This document shows, piece by piece, positions 22,475 to 28,991 of a stretch of 28,991 bases of DNA. Location: assembly GCA_021648585.1 (NCBI GenBank), contig JAKISM010000010.1, positions 1 to 28,991 on the forward strand, read 5' to 3'. Made by a program: the position numbers and the translations under genes. Each line of letters begins with the position of its first letter. Within the stretch, counting starts at the first letter, position 1. A model generated the notes under the pieces. The model saw only the letters and a list, made by a program, of their open reading frames with translations. It ran no database searches and had not been told where the DNA came from. This stretch comes from Devosiaceae bacterium (GTDB lineage Bacteria > Pseudomonadota > Alphaproteobacteria > Rhizobiales > Devosiaceae).

Positions 22475-24064
22475 TTATTTAGCAGGTATTTCAAAGAAAG
22501 TCACAGCACTTGTTGTTCTTTCATTTGAAAGATAAGTAACAATCATCTTAAAGTTAGTTCGCACTTCTTCAAGCTCTTTTGGATCATAAGTTATATAAAC
22601 TCTAACGGGCAAAACCTCATCTGGCGGTAAATCTAATATTAAGCTCTCAAAGATCTCATTACTTTGATTAACTAATGATAATTTTGCGTTCGGCAATCCT
22701 TCTAATGTTAACTCAACCCTTTGCGGCTGCGGCACCATATTAAGTATTTTAATATTATAGCCATTTCGAATAGTTCCATCAGATAGCGCAACATATAGCG
22801 GGTTTCTATCATGTAAAACATTCATATCAAGCGGGTTTCTAAGCGATAGGACAACTAGCATCCCAATTCCTACTGCTCCCCAAATAGTAAAATATAAGAT
22901 ATTTCTTGGGCTAAAGAATAATTTCCAATTAGGATATTTGAACCTTTCAAACAGCTTATTAGTTTTGCTATCGCGCACTTTTGATGGAACTATTGTCCTA
23001 TTATCCATTAAAACATTATGGTTTGCGTGATGAGGTGCTAATATTTGCTTTTTCTCATCTTTATTCATTGCGCTCGCAAGAGCTAGGTTTTGGGTATAAT
23101 CTTTTAGAGTTGTATAAGAAATAAGCCCCTTTTCTAAACCCAATTTTTCCATCACATTATCACAAGCGTCAATACAAAGCCCACAAGTAATACATTCAAT
23201 TTGTTGCCCATCACGAATATCAATTCCTGTCGGGCAAACCGCAACACATGCATCACAATCAACACAATCTCCAACTAAGTCCCCTGCCGCTTTTAATTTT
23301 TTTTGGTTTTTTGTGCGTGGTTCACCCCGCCAATCATTATAAGTAACAGTTAAAGAATTTTCATCAAGCATCGCTCCTTGAATACGTGGCCACGGACACA
23401 TATAAATACACATTTGCTCACGCATAAAACCTGCAAAAATGAAAGTTGTAGCGGTTAATATCGCAATAGTAATATATGCAACAGGTGCTGCTTGTAGAGT
23501 TATAAGATCTTTGGCTAATTGCGGGGCTTCAGCAAAATAAGATATAAAAGCAGCGCCAGTGAGAATTGAAATAATCAGCCAAATTAAATATTTGAGCGAG
23601 AATTTAGAAATTTTCTCAAACGTCCAAGCTCCCTTTTCTAGTTTTAGGCGTGCGTTCCTATCGCCTTCAATCTTGCGCTCAACCCAAATAAACATATCAG
23701 TAAAAACGGTTTGAGGGCACGAATATCCGCACCATGCTCGCCCCAAAATTGAGGTTATTAAAAACAGCCCGACCCCCGCCATTATTAACATGCCAGTGAC
23801 ATAATAAAATTCTTGCGGCCATATCTCAATATTCGCAAAAAAGAATTTTCTATTGGCTAAATCAATAAGCAAAAATTGATCAGAAGCATAAGGGCCTCGA
23901 TCCCACCTTATCCAAGGGGTGAAAATATATACCCCAATAGTAAGCACCAGCCAGAACCACTTAAATCTTCTAAAATTCCCCTTTACATCTTTAGGGAAAA
24001 TATTTTTGCGCGCCTCATAAAGCACAATTTTTTCTTGCTTGTTTTCTTTTGGATTTTTAGCCAT
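22475..24064 (-). CDS. ccoG: Ferredoxin-type cbb3 maturation protein CcoG/FixG
   Basis: 529 residues. Several membrane segments (about 36-52, 88-108, 160-178 and 196-212) surround CGYSCPQTVFTDMF (112-125) and CIYMCPWPRIQGAM (219-232). Then comes a soluble segment with two 4Fe-4S motifs: C267, C270, C273, C277 and C291, C294, C297, C301. A later membrane helix and a C-terminal Ig-like domain complete the family plan. CcoG acts as a membrane cupric reductase in copper delivery to the cbb3 oxidase. Its ribosome-binding site is weak. It starts 145 nt beyond the terminator of the ccoNOQP transcript, so ccoGHIS probably has its own promoter; no convincing FNR box is visible there. Confidence 0.95.
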   Translation of the reverse strand: MAKNPKENKQEKIVLYEARKNIFPKDVKGNFRRFKWFWLVLTIGVYIFTPWIRWDRGPYASDQFLLIDLANRKFFFANIEIWPQEFYYVTGMLIMAGVGLFLITSILGRAWCGYSCPQTVFTDMFIWVERKIEGDRNARLKLEKGAWTFEKISKFSLKYLIWLIISILTGAAFISYFAEAPQLAKDLITLQAAPVAYITIAILTATTFIFAGFMREQMCIYMCPWPRIQGAMLDENSLTVTYNDWRGEPRTKNQKKLKAAGDLVGDCVDCDACVAVCPTGIDIRDGQQIECITCGLCIDACDNVMEKLGLEKGLISYTTLKDYTQNLALASAMNKDEKKQILAPHHANHNVLMDNRTIVPSKVRDSKTNKLFERFKYPNWKLFFSPRNILYFTIWGAVGIGMLVVLSLRNPLDMNVLHDRNPLYVALSDGTIRNGYNIKILNMVPQPQRVELTLEGLPNAKLSLVNQSNEIFESLILDLPPDEVLPVRVYITYDPKELEEVRTNFKMIVTYLSNERTTSAVTFFEIPAK

Positions 24065-24208
24065 CGCTTAGAACTTTTCTATTCAATTCGCATTTTTGAC
24101 TTATTGAAATAAATATATGTATCTTCGCTCAACTAAATTATTTACTCCCATTATCTTACATTGAGCAAGGTAATTATTAGTTTTCTAATAAAATGTGAAC
24201 TTAAGGAG

Positions 24209-24235
24209 AAAGGTCGCCCTATTAGAGCGACCTTT
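24209..24235 (-). terminator. Terminator after ccoP
   Basis: AAAGGTCGC (24209-24217) and GCGACCTTT (24227-24235) form a perfect 9-bp stem with a 9-nt loop, 23 nt beyond the ccoP stop. On the minus strand the sequence after the stem is TCTCCTT, a modest T-tract. It probably separates the ccoNOQP and ccoGHIS transcripts. Confidence 0.6.
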
Positions 24236-24258
24236 AATTTTATCTTTGGTACGCCCTA

Positions 24259-25134
24259 CTACTGACCGCCACCAAGTGAATGCACATAGACAGCTAATTG
24301 TTTGACAGTTACATCATCTAACTTATCACTCCAACCGGGCATTTCACCGTGTTTTGGTTGGTTAATTTGCGCAGTAATAGCATCAACACCGCCAGCAAAA
24401 AGCCAAATAGCGTTATTAAGAGCAGGCCCACCAAGATCAGCAACCCCCTCTCCAACATCGCCATGACATGCGGCACAATTATCAACAAATAATTCTTTGC
24501 CAGTATTTGCAAGAGCACTATCAGCTTCCGTGCCAGAAATTGAAGCAACATAGTTTGCTATCGCATCAATCTCATCACGTTCAAGCAATTCATCAGCACC
24601 AAAAGCAGGCATTTGACTAATACGTGTATCCTCATCGGCTGCATAACGAGCACCATGAGCAATGGTTGTATAAATAGCATCAAGCGTGCCACCCCAAATC
24701 CATTCATCATCATTTAGATTTGGAAAGCCGACAAAACCTTGCGCACCCGCACCATGACATTGAGAACAATTAACCTTAAAAGCAGCATCGCCACCAGCCC
24801 GTGCAAAACGAGCAAGTTCTTCGTCCTTGAGAATATCAACCACTTCACTAGCTTCAATTTTATTCAAGAACTCTGATTGAGCCGCTTTTGCTATTTCAAC
24901 TTCGCTAACTAAATTAGCCCGTGAGGAATATCCTAACACACCTTTTGTAGCACCATTTATTAATGGCCAAGCTGGCATAGCAATCATATAGCCTACCGCC
25001 CAAATTATAGTGGCATAAAATATCCATAACCACCAACGTGGTAATGGCGTATTAAGCTCCTTGATACCGTCCCATTCATGGCCAGTAGTTTCGGTGCCGC
25101 TGATTTCATCAATTTCATTTTTATCTTCACTCAT
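24259..25134 (-). CDS. ccoP: cbb3 oxidase di-heme cytochrome c subunit CcoP
   Basis: 291 residues. The N-terminus is cytoplasmic with the HEWDGIKELNTPLPRWWLWIFYATIIWAVGY signature, and one membrane helix (about 34-55) leads to two periplasmic cytochrome c domains with heme sites CSQCH (123-127) and CAACH (220-224). M175 and M265 are the likely distal ligands. CcoP takes electrons from the bc1 complex by way of cytochrome c and passes them to CcoO. It starts 17 nt after the ccoQ stop with AAAGGGAAA upstream. It is the last gene of the ccoNOQP operon and is followed by a terminator hairpin. Confidence 0.96.
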   Translation of the reverse strand: MSEDKNEIDEISGTETTGHEWDGIKELNTPLPRWWLWIFYATIIWAVGYMIAMPAWPLINGATKGVLGYSSRANLVSEVEIAKAAQSEFLNKIEASEVVDILKDEELARFARAGGDAAFKVNCSQCHGAGAQGFVGFPNLNDDEWIWGGTLDAIYTTIAHGARYAADEDTRISQMPAFGADELLERDEIDAIANYVASISGTEADSALANTGKELFVDNCAACHGDVGEGVADLGGPALNNAIWLFAGGVDAITAQINQPKHGEMPGWSDKLDDVTVKQLAVYVHSLGGGQ

Positions 25135-25151
25135 ATCGAAATTTCCCTTTC

Positions 25152-25304
25152 TCAGCCATCTTCTCTAAATGGAATATTAGCAGCATCTTCTGCTTCGGCT
25201 TTTGCTTTGGGACGTAAAACAAAAAGCACAACACAAATAAAAGCCGTAAATAGATAGAAAAGTCCCCAAGTAATAGAAAAATCTCTTAAAAATTCATAAG
25301 TCAT
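25152..25304 (-). CDS. ccoQ: cbb3 oxidase small subunit CcoQ
   Basis: 50 residues, MTYEFLRDFSITWGL followed by a single membrane helix (about 11-30) and a polar tail with Ala/Glu ending in FREDG. This is the usual plan of CcoQ (one helix, 45-60 residues), and it sits exactly between ccoO and ccoP. AGGGGGA, which includes part of the ccoO stop, precedes the ATG by 4-5 nt, so translation is coupled to ccoO. CcoQ stabilises the CcoP-CcoNO interaction. No sequence motif is diagnostic at this size, so the call rests on position, length and the helix. Confidence 0.88.
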   Translation of the reverse strand: MTYEFLRDFSITWGLFYLFTAFICVVLFVLRPKAKAEAEDAANIPFREDG

Positions 25305-25313
25305 TTTATCCCC

Positions 25314-26057
25314 CTAACGACTTTCTTCTGGTACGTAGGTAGAGAAATCTACCAAAGTACCAAGCATTTGCAGATAGGCAACCATAGCATCCATTTCAGT
25401 AATTTCTTCTGGATTACCATCAAAATCACCAAGCGGAACGCTAAATCTTTCATCATATGTGTAGCGCTCTTCAAGTCCTGAAATGTCAGCATCGGTTGTA
25501 GCTTGCGCAACCACATCAGCTATCGCATTTTCAACTTGTTGTGCGCTATATGGAACACCTACTAATTGATTTGCCCTAAGATGAGCTCCAAAATTTTCAA
25601 AATCAAGTTTTGTCTTAGAGAGAAAACCATATTTAGGCATGATTGATTCTGGAACTAATGAGCGTGGATCTGTAAGGTGCTTAACTTGCCATTCATTAGA
25701 ATAGCGCCCACCAACCCGAGCAATATCTGGCCCTGTTCGTTTTGATCCCCATTGAAAGGGATGGTCATACATGCTCTCAGCTGCCAATGAATATTGGCCA
25801 TAACGCTCTACCTCATCACGAAAGGGTCTTATCATTTGTGAGTGACACGCATAACAACCCTCACGAATATAGATATTACGCCCAGCCAACTCAAGCGGAG
25901 TATAGGGGCGCATACCTTCTACCTTTTCAATGGTATTTTGAAAGTAAAACAATGGTGCTATTTCAACAAGACCGCCAATAGAAACAACGACCAGTGATCC
26001 CACTAACAACAAAGAGACATTCTTTTCAATTATTTTATGTTTATCTAAAATAGACAT
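25314..26057 (-). CDS. ccoO: cbb3 oxidase mono-heme cytochrome c subunit CcoO
   Basis: 247 residues. One N-terminal membrane helix (about 14-34) is followed by PLFYFQNTIEKVEGMRPYTPLELAGRNIYIREGCYACH, with the heme-binding CYACH at 68-72, then HSQMIRPFRDEVERYGQYSLAAES and GPDIARVGGRYS, all hallmarks of CcoO/FixO. The probable distal methionine is in the SIMPKYGFL stretch. It carries electrons from CcoP to the CcoN active site on the periplasmic side. It lies 12 nt after ccoN. Confidence 0.97.
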   Translation of the reverse strand: MSILDKHKIIEKNVSLLLVGSLVVVSIGGLVEIAPLFYFQNTIEKVEGMRPYTPLELAGRNIYIREGCYACHSQMIRPFRDEVERYGQYSLAAESMYDHPFQWGSKRTGPDIARVGGRYSNEWQVKHLTDPRSLVPESIMPKYGFLSKTKLDFENFGAHLRANQLVGVPYSAQQVENAIADVVAQATTDADISGLEERYTYDERFSVPLGDFDGNPEEITEMDAMVAYLQMLGTLVDFSTYVPEESR

Positions 26058-26069
26058 TTTTAACGCCTC

Positions 26070-27677
26070 CTATTCTGCTGGTTGTGCGGCAGGTGATGCC
26101 ATTGGTTTTTCGTTACGAACATCGCCACGAATTGTCTTATAAATATTCCACGCCATGATTAGTCCACCCGTTAGATATAACAGACCAGCAATCATACGAA
26201 GCACATAATAAGGATATAGTGCTGCCACTGATTCAGCGAAAGAATATACCAAGAAACCTTGTGAATCATATTCTTTCCACATTAGGCCTTGCGTAATGCC
26301 TGCAACCCAAAGCGCAGATACATAAATAACAATGCCAAGTGTTGCTAACCAGAAGTGCCAGTTTACTAAGCGCAAGGAATAGAGTTGCTTACGACCCCAT
26401 AATCTTGGAACAAGGAAATAGAGCGAACCAAATGTAATCATACCAACCCAACCAAGCGCACCTGAATGCACGTGACCAATAGTCCAGTCAGTATAATGAC
26501 TTAATGAATTAACTGCTTTAATCGCCATAACTGGCCCTTCAAAGGTCGACATACCATAAAAGGCGAGCGACATAACCATCATACGAATGATAGGATCAGT
26601 ACGAATTTTGTCCCATGCTCCTGAAAGCGTCATTAGACCATTAATCATACCACCCCAAGAAGGCATCCATAACATAATTGAGAAAGCCATACCTAGTGTC
26701 TGCGTCCAATCTGGAAGCGCCGTATAATGAAGATGGTGCGGACCTGCCCAAATATAAAGGAATATCAAAGACCAGAAATGTATGATCGAAAGACGATATG
26801 AATATACTGGTCTTTGTGCCTGTTTAGGTAGGAAATAATACATCATACCCAAAAATCCAGCAGTTAAGAAAAACCCAACTGCATTATGTCCATACCACCA
26901 TTGCACCATTGCATCTTGCACGCCAGAAAACAATGAATATGACTTTATACCGAGGAAAGAAACAGGAACAGCCAAATTATTAACCACATGGAGCATTGCA
27001 ATAGTAACAATGAAAGCCAGATAGAACCAGTTAGCTACATATATATGTTTCTCTTTGCGCTTAACCAACGTTCCAAGAAATACAACGAGATAGGCTACCC
27101 AGACTATTGTTAGCCAAATATCTACATACCATTCTGGCTCTGCATATTCACGCCCCTGAGTAATTCCTAATAGATAACCAGTAGCGGCCATCACGATAAA
27201 TAATTGATATCCCCAAAAAACAAACCATGCCAGACCATCACCGCCCCATAATCTTGCACGACAAGTCCGCTGAACTACATAAAAAGATGTAGTCAGAAGC
27301 GCCGTACCGCCAAAGGCAAAAACAACAGCCGAAGTATGCACTGGACGAACACGCCCAAAATTCAAATAAGGCCCCCAATTAAAATCTGGCCACGCAAGTT
27401 GGGTTGCAATAACGACACCACCCAAAAAGCCAATAACGCCCCAAAAAACAGTTAAAATGACACCAATTCTTATTGGCTCATCCATATAACCAGATTTATC
27501 TATTTCTTTATTTCCATTAACCTGCACCAAACGTGCCATCACTATGGTTGCAATACCAAGAGTTAGTGCCAATATTAGTGCATGTGCTCGAAATAAAGGA
27601 TCTGCAGAAAAAGCAGCTCCAAGCACAGCAAGCAAAGTACCAATTCCAAGTATTATAGTTCCACTTAGATGTCTCAT
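26070..27677 (-). CDS. ccoN: cbb3-type cytochrome c oxidase catalytic subunit CcoN
   Basis: 535 residues, ATG with GGGGG at 4-nt spacing. Twelve or more membrane helices. The metal ligands are clear: H114 (RPVHTSAVVFAFG, low-spin heme b), H264 (WWYGHNAVGFF), H314 and H315 (AGPHHLHYTALPDW) for CuB, and H402 and H404 (GHVHSGALGW) for hemes b3 and b. Y308, six residues before H314, is placed like the cross-linked tyrosine of cbb3 oxidases. It reduces O2 to water with high affinity and pumps protons. It is the first gene of ccoNOQP, with an FNR/FixK box 107-120 nt upstream, so low-oxygen induction is expected. Confidence 0.97.
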   Translation of the reverse strand: MRHLSGTIILGIGTLLAVLGAAFSADPLFRAHALILALTLGIATIVMARLVQVNGNKEIDKSGYMDEPIRIGVILTVFWGVIGFLGGVVIATQLAWPDFNWGPYLNFGRVRPVHTSAVVFAFGGTALLTTSFYVVQRTCRARLWGGDGLAWFVFWGYQLFIVMAATGYLLGITQGREYAEPEWYVDIWLTIVWVAYLVVFLGTLVKRKEKHIYVANWFYLAFIVTIAMLHVVNNLAVPVSFLGIKSYSLFSGVQDAMVQWWYGHNAVGFFLTAGFLGMMYYFLPKQAQRPVYSYRLSIIHFWSLIFLYIWAGPHHLHYTALPDWTQTLGMAFSIMLWMPSWGGMINGLMTLSGAWDKIRTDPIIRMMVMSLAFYGMSTFEGPVMAIKAVNSLSHYTDWTIGHVHSGALGWVGMITFGSLYFLVPRLWGRKQLYSLRLVNWHFWLATLGIVIYVSALWVAGITQGLMWKEYDSQGFLVYSFAESVAALYPYYVLRMIAGLLYLTGGLIMAWNIYKTIRGDVRNEKPMASPAAQPAE

Positions 27678-27783
27678 AATTCCCCCAGACGTTCAAATAA
27701 CGCGTTTAAGTCTGATTATTGTCCCATTTCAGCCAAGATAGCTGCCAATATCTCTATATTTAATTATTAACTATTACTATACT

Positions 27784-27797
27784 TTGACATAGATCAA
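27784..27797. promoter_or_regulatory. FNR/FixK box between ccoN and the hemerythrin-like gene
   Basis: TTGACATAGATCAA matches the FNR/FixK consensus TTGAY-N4-RTCAA. It is embedded in a longer palindrome with arms CTTTGA and TCAAAG (27782-27799). Read towards ccoN, a TATAGA hexamer lies at 27758-27753. With a start near 27746 the box centre would be at about -44, close to the -41.5 position used for activation. It could also act on the divergent hemerythrin-like gene (ATG at 27907), where no good -10 stands out. The FNR-type gene at the right edge is the obvious candidate regulator. Confidence 0.85.
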
Positions 27798-27906
27798 AGC
27801 GCATGGATTAAACTTATGCCGCAATGACCTCTATATGCAACTATTTTTAGAAAATTTTTGCTGATTTTGCATTTTTTTTGATAAACCTAATATTAATAGG
27901 GTAATT

Positions 27907-28362
27907 ATGAACAATATTACCTACCTTGATTGCATTAGTAATGCAAAAGAACTTTATGGGCAGGTTCGAAATGAGCAAATAGTACTTTGCGACATTTTAG
28001 AAGATATAGCTGATTCGTTGCCCCATAATATCGACAAGCAAATATGTAATCGCACTGCAATAATGCTAAATTCTATAATAAAAAGAGCCCATAAAACTGA
28101 ACAAAACATTCTCTTTCCTTATCTAAAAGACAATGCACCAAGCGCAATAGATTTAACAAAAACCTTTGCTAGATTAAAAAAACAACATTTAAGAGACCAA
28201 TATAGCGGCGAAGAATTGTCTGAAATATTACTCTCATACGCAATTAGCAAACCATCTCATAGCGCAGAAACAACTGGATATATAATAAGAGCCTATTTTG
28301 AAAGCCTAAGGCGTCATATTGCTTTTGTTGATGAGTTAATAAGCCCGACATTTGATCAATGA
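27907..28362 (+). CDS. Hemerythrin-like (HHE-domain) protein
   Basis: 151 residues, all-helical in character, ATG with AGGG about 6 nt upstream. Candidate di-iron ligands follow the HHE pattern: H62 and E65 in RAHKTEQNILFPYL, H94 and possibly D97 in LKKQHLRDQ, and H137 and E143 in SLRRHIAFVDELI. The first helix reads RNEQIVLCDILEDIADSLP, where many relatives have a histidine after the glutamate; here it is Q24. Small HHE proteins bind O2, NO or iron and are often under FNR-type control, which fits the FNR box 110-123 nt upstream. It is divergent from ccoN and converges on the FNR-type gene with 25 nt between. A role in oxygen or nitric-oxide sensing or protection is inferred. Confidence 0.7.
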   Translation: MNNITYLDCISNAKELYGQVRNEQIVLCDILEDIADSLPHNIDKQICNRTAIMLNSIIKRAHKTEQNILFPYLKDNAPSAIDLTKTFARLKKQHLRDQYSGEELSEILLSYAISKPSHSAETTGYIIRAYFESLRRHIAFVDELISPTFDQ

Positions 28363-28387
28363 TATGCTTTAGCAAAAACTAGTAGAG

Positions 28388-28991
28388 CTAACCGCAAGAT
28401 TTTTTCAATAGGCGCAGATCAGGAACGTCAATATGGCGATTAGCAGAAATATCAATCACCCCATCCACACGTAATTTAGTAAATTGCCGTGACACGGTTT
28501 CTATAGTCAACCCCAAAAAATCAGCTATATCAGCCCGTGTTAATGGCAATTCAAAACTTATATTTTTAAAATCCCCATCAATATAATTAGGGTCGATATG
28601 TGTGGCAATAAGATATAAAAAACATGCAACCTTCTCTGTTGCTGTTTTGCGACCTAAAGTAACCATCCAATCACGAGCTTCATCAAGCTCCCTTAAAGCC
28701 TGCTCAAGCAATTTACGCTCAAGCTTTGGATTAGATTTAATTAATCGCTCTAGAACTGGCTTGGGCATACGGCAAACCTGAACATTTGAAGCTGCTTCTG
28801 CGTTAAAATGATTTTCTGAGGAAAACATGCGCCCAATTAAATCAGGGGCAAACTGCAACCCCACCACTTGCTGACGGCCATCTTCAAGCATTTTTGTCAG
28901 CTTAACAACACCGTGCATAATGCTAGCATAAGAAAGCACAGCCTCACTATCAGCGCTTAATTCTTGACCAGACCTAAAATCAACTAACCTT
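28388..28991 (-). CDS. fnrL: FNR/FixK-type (Crp-Fnr family) transcriptional regulator, N-terminus outside window
   Basis: The frame is open to the window edge. It begins, as visible, with RLVDFRSGQELSADSEAVLSYASIM..., so the ATG and any N-terminal Fe-S cysteines lie beyond 28991. Seen are the end of the cyclic-nucleotide-like sensory domain (GVVKLTKMLEDGRQQVVGLQFAPDLIGRMF), the long dimerisation helix (LERKLLEQALRELDEARDWMVTLGRKTATEKVA) and a winged helix-turn-helix with LTRADIADFLGLTIETVSRQFTKL. The E-x-x-S-R recognition helix (ETVSR) is that of FNR-type proteins which read TTGAT-N4-ATCAA. The oxygen-sensing FnrL versus the cysteine-free FixK cannot be decided without the N-terminus; similarity of the sensory domain and the neighbours favours FnrL. 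The likely targets include the adjacent cco operon. Confidence 0.85.
   Translation of the reverse strand, partial: RLVDFRSGQELSADSEAVLSYASIMHGVVKLTKMLEDGRQQVVGLQFAPDLIGRMFSSENHFNAEAASNVQVCRMPKPVLERLIKSNPKLERKLLEQALRELDEARDWMVTLGRKTATEKVACFLYLIATHIDPNYIDGDFKNISFELPLTRADIADFLGLTIETVSRQFTKLRVDGVIDISANRHIDVPDLRLLKKSCG

Noticed and set aside
24096..24109. Possible FNR box (TTGACTTATTGAAA) upstream of ccoG
   Set aside because: The right half does not match RTCAA on either strand; only one half-site is present.
19451..27677. Look for loss or disorder in the cbb3 gene block
   Set aside because: Gene order ccoN-O-Q-P-G-H-I-S and all key ligands are standard; nothing unusual.

Overview
The window comes from an AT-rich alphaproteobacterial chromosome. 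The evidence is gene content: a ccoNOQP-ccoGHIS block next to an FNR-type regulator and a hemerythrin-like gene, a Tad/Cpa pilus locus with a stand-alone CpaC-N-terminal-like gene beside it (an arrangement I associate with Hyphomicrobiales/Rhizobiales), and a candidate CtrA-type site. The order is inference; alphaproteobacterium is well supported. I saw no rRNA, tRNA, CRISPR array, insertion sequence or phage gene.

Layout. (1) 51-2560, + strand: a fumarylacetoacetate-hydrolase-family enzyme and a PlsB-like acyltransferase. The acyltransferase has a G10 tract in its ribosome-binding site and a repeat-bearing low-complexity insertion in its reading frame. (2) 2561-3049: no strong gene; a palindromic REP-like repeat, 12-bp direct repeats and a possible 38-residue membrane peptide gene. 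(3) 3050-10269, + strand: a TRAP transporter split into dctQ-dctM and dctP, then a glutamine-synthetase-family ligase, an aldehyde dehydrogenase and an iron-type alcohol dehydrogenase. The 327-nt gap between dctM and dctP is full of inverted repeats. (4) 10338-18622, - strand: Tad pilus genes flp, cpaA, cpaB, cpaC, cpaE, cpaF, tadB, tadC, with a terminator after flp. A secreted CpaC-N-like protein is encoded divergently at 18950-19441. (5) 19451-27677, - strand: cbb3 oxidase structural genes ccoNOQP and the maturation genes ccoGHIS. (6) 27784-28991: a canonical FNR/FixK box between ccoN and a divergent hemerythrin-like gene, then the C-terminal part of an FNR-type regulator that runs off the right edge.

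How the genes work together. The right third is a microaerobic respiration unit whose probable regulator lies beside it: the FNR-type protein keeps the ExxSR recognition helix that reads TTGAT-N4-ATCAA, and such a site lies upstream of ccoN. The middle is a Tad surface-pilus machine without cpaD and the tadD/E/F/G genes, so the rest must be elsewhere or absent. The left part looks like an uptake-plus-catabolism island. A gamma-glutamyl ligase, an alcohol dehydrogenase and an aldehyde dehydrogenase in one transcription unit with a transporter suggest catabolism of an amino alcohol or related amine through glutamylated intermediates. That substrate is inferred and is the most interesting open question here.
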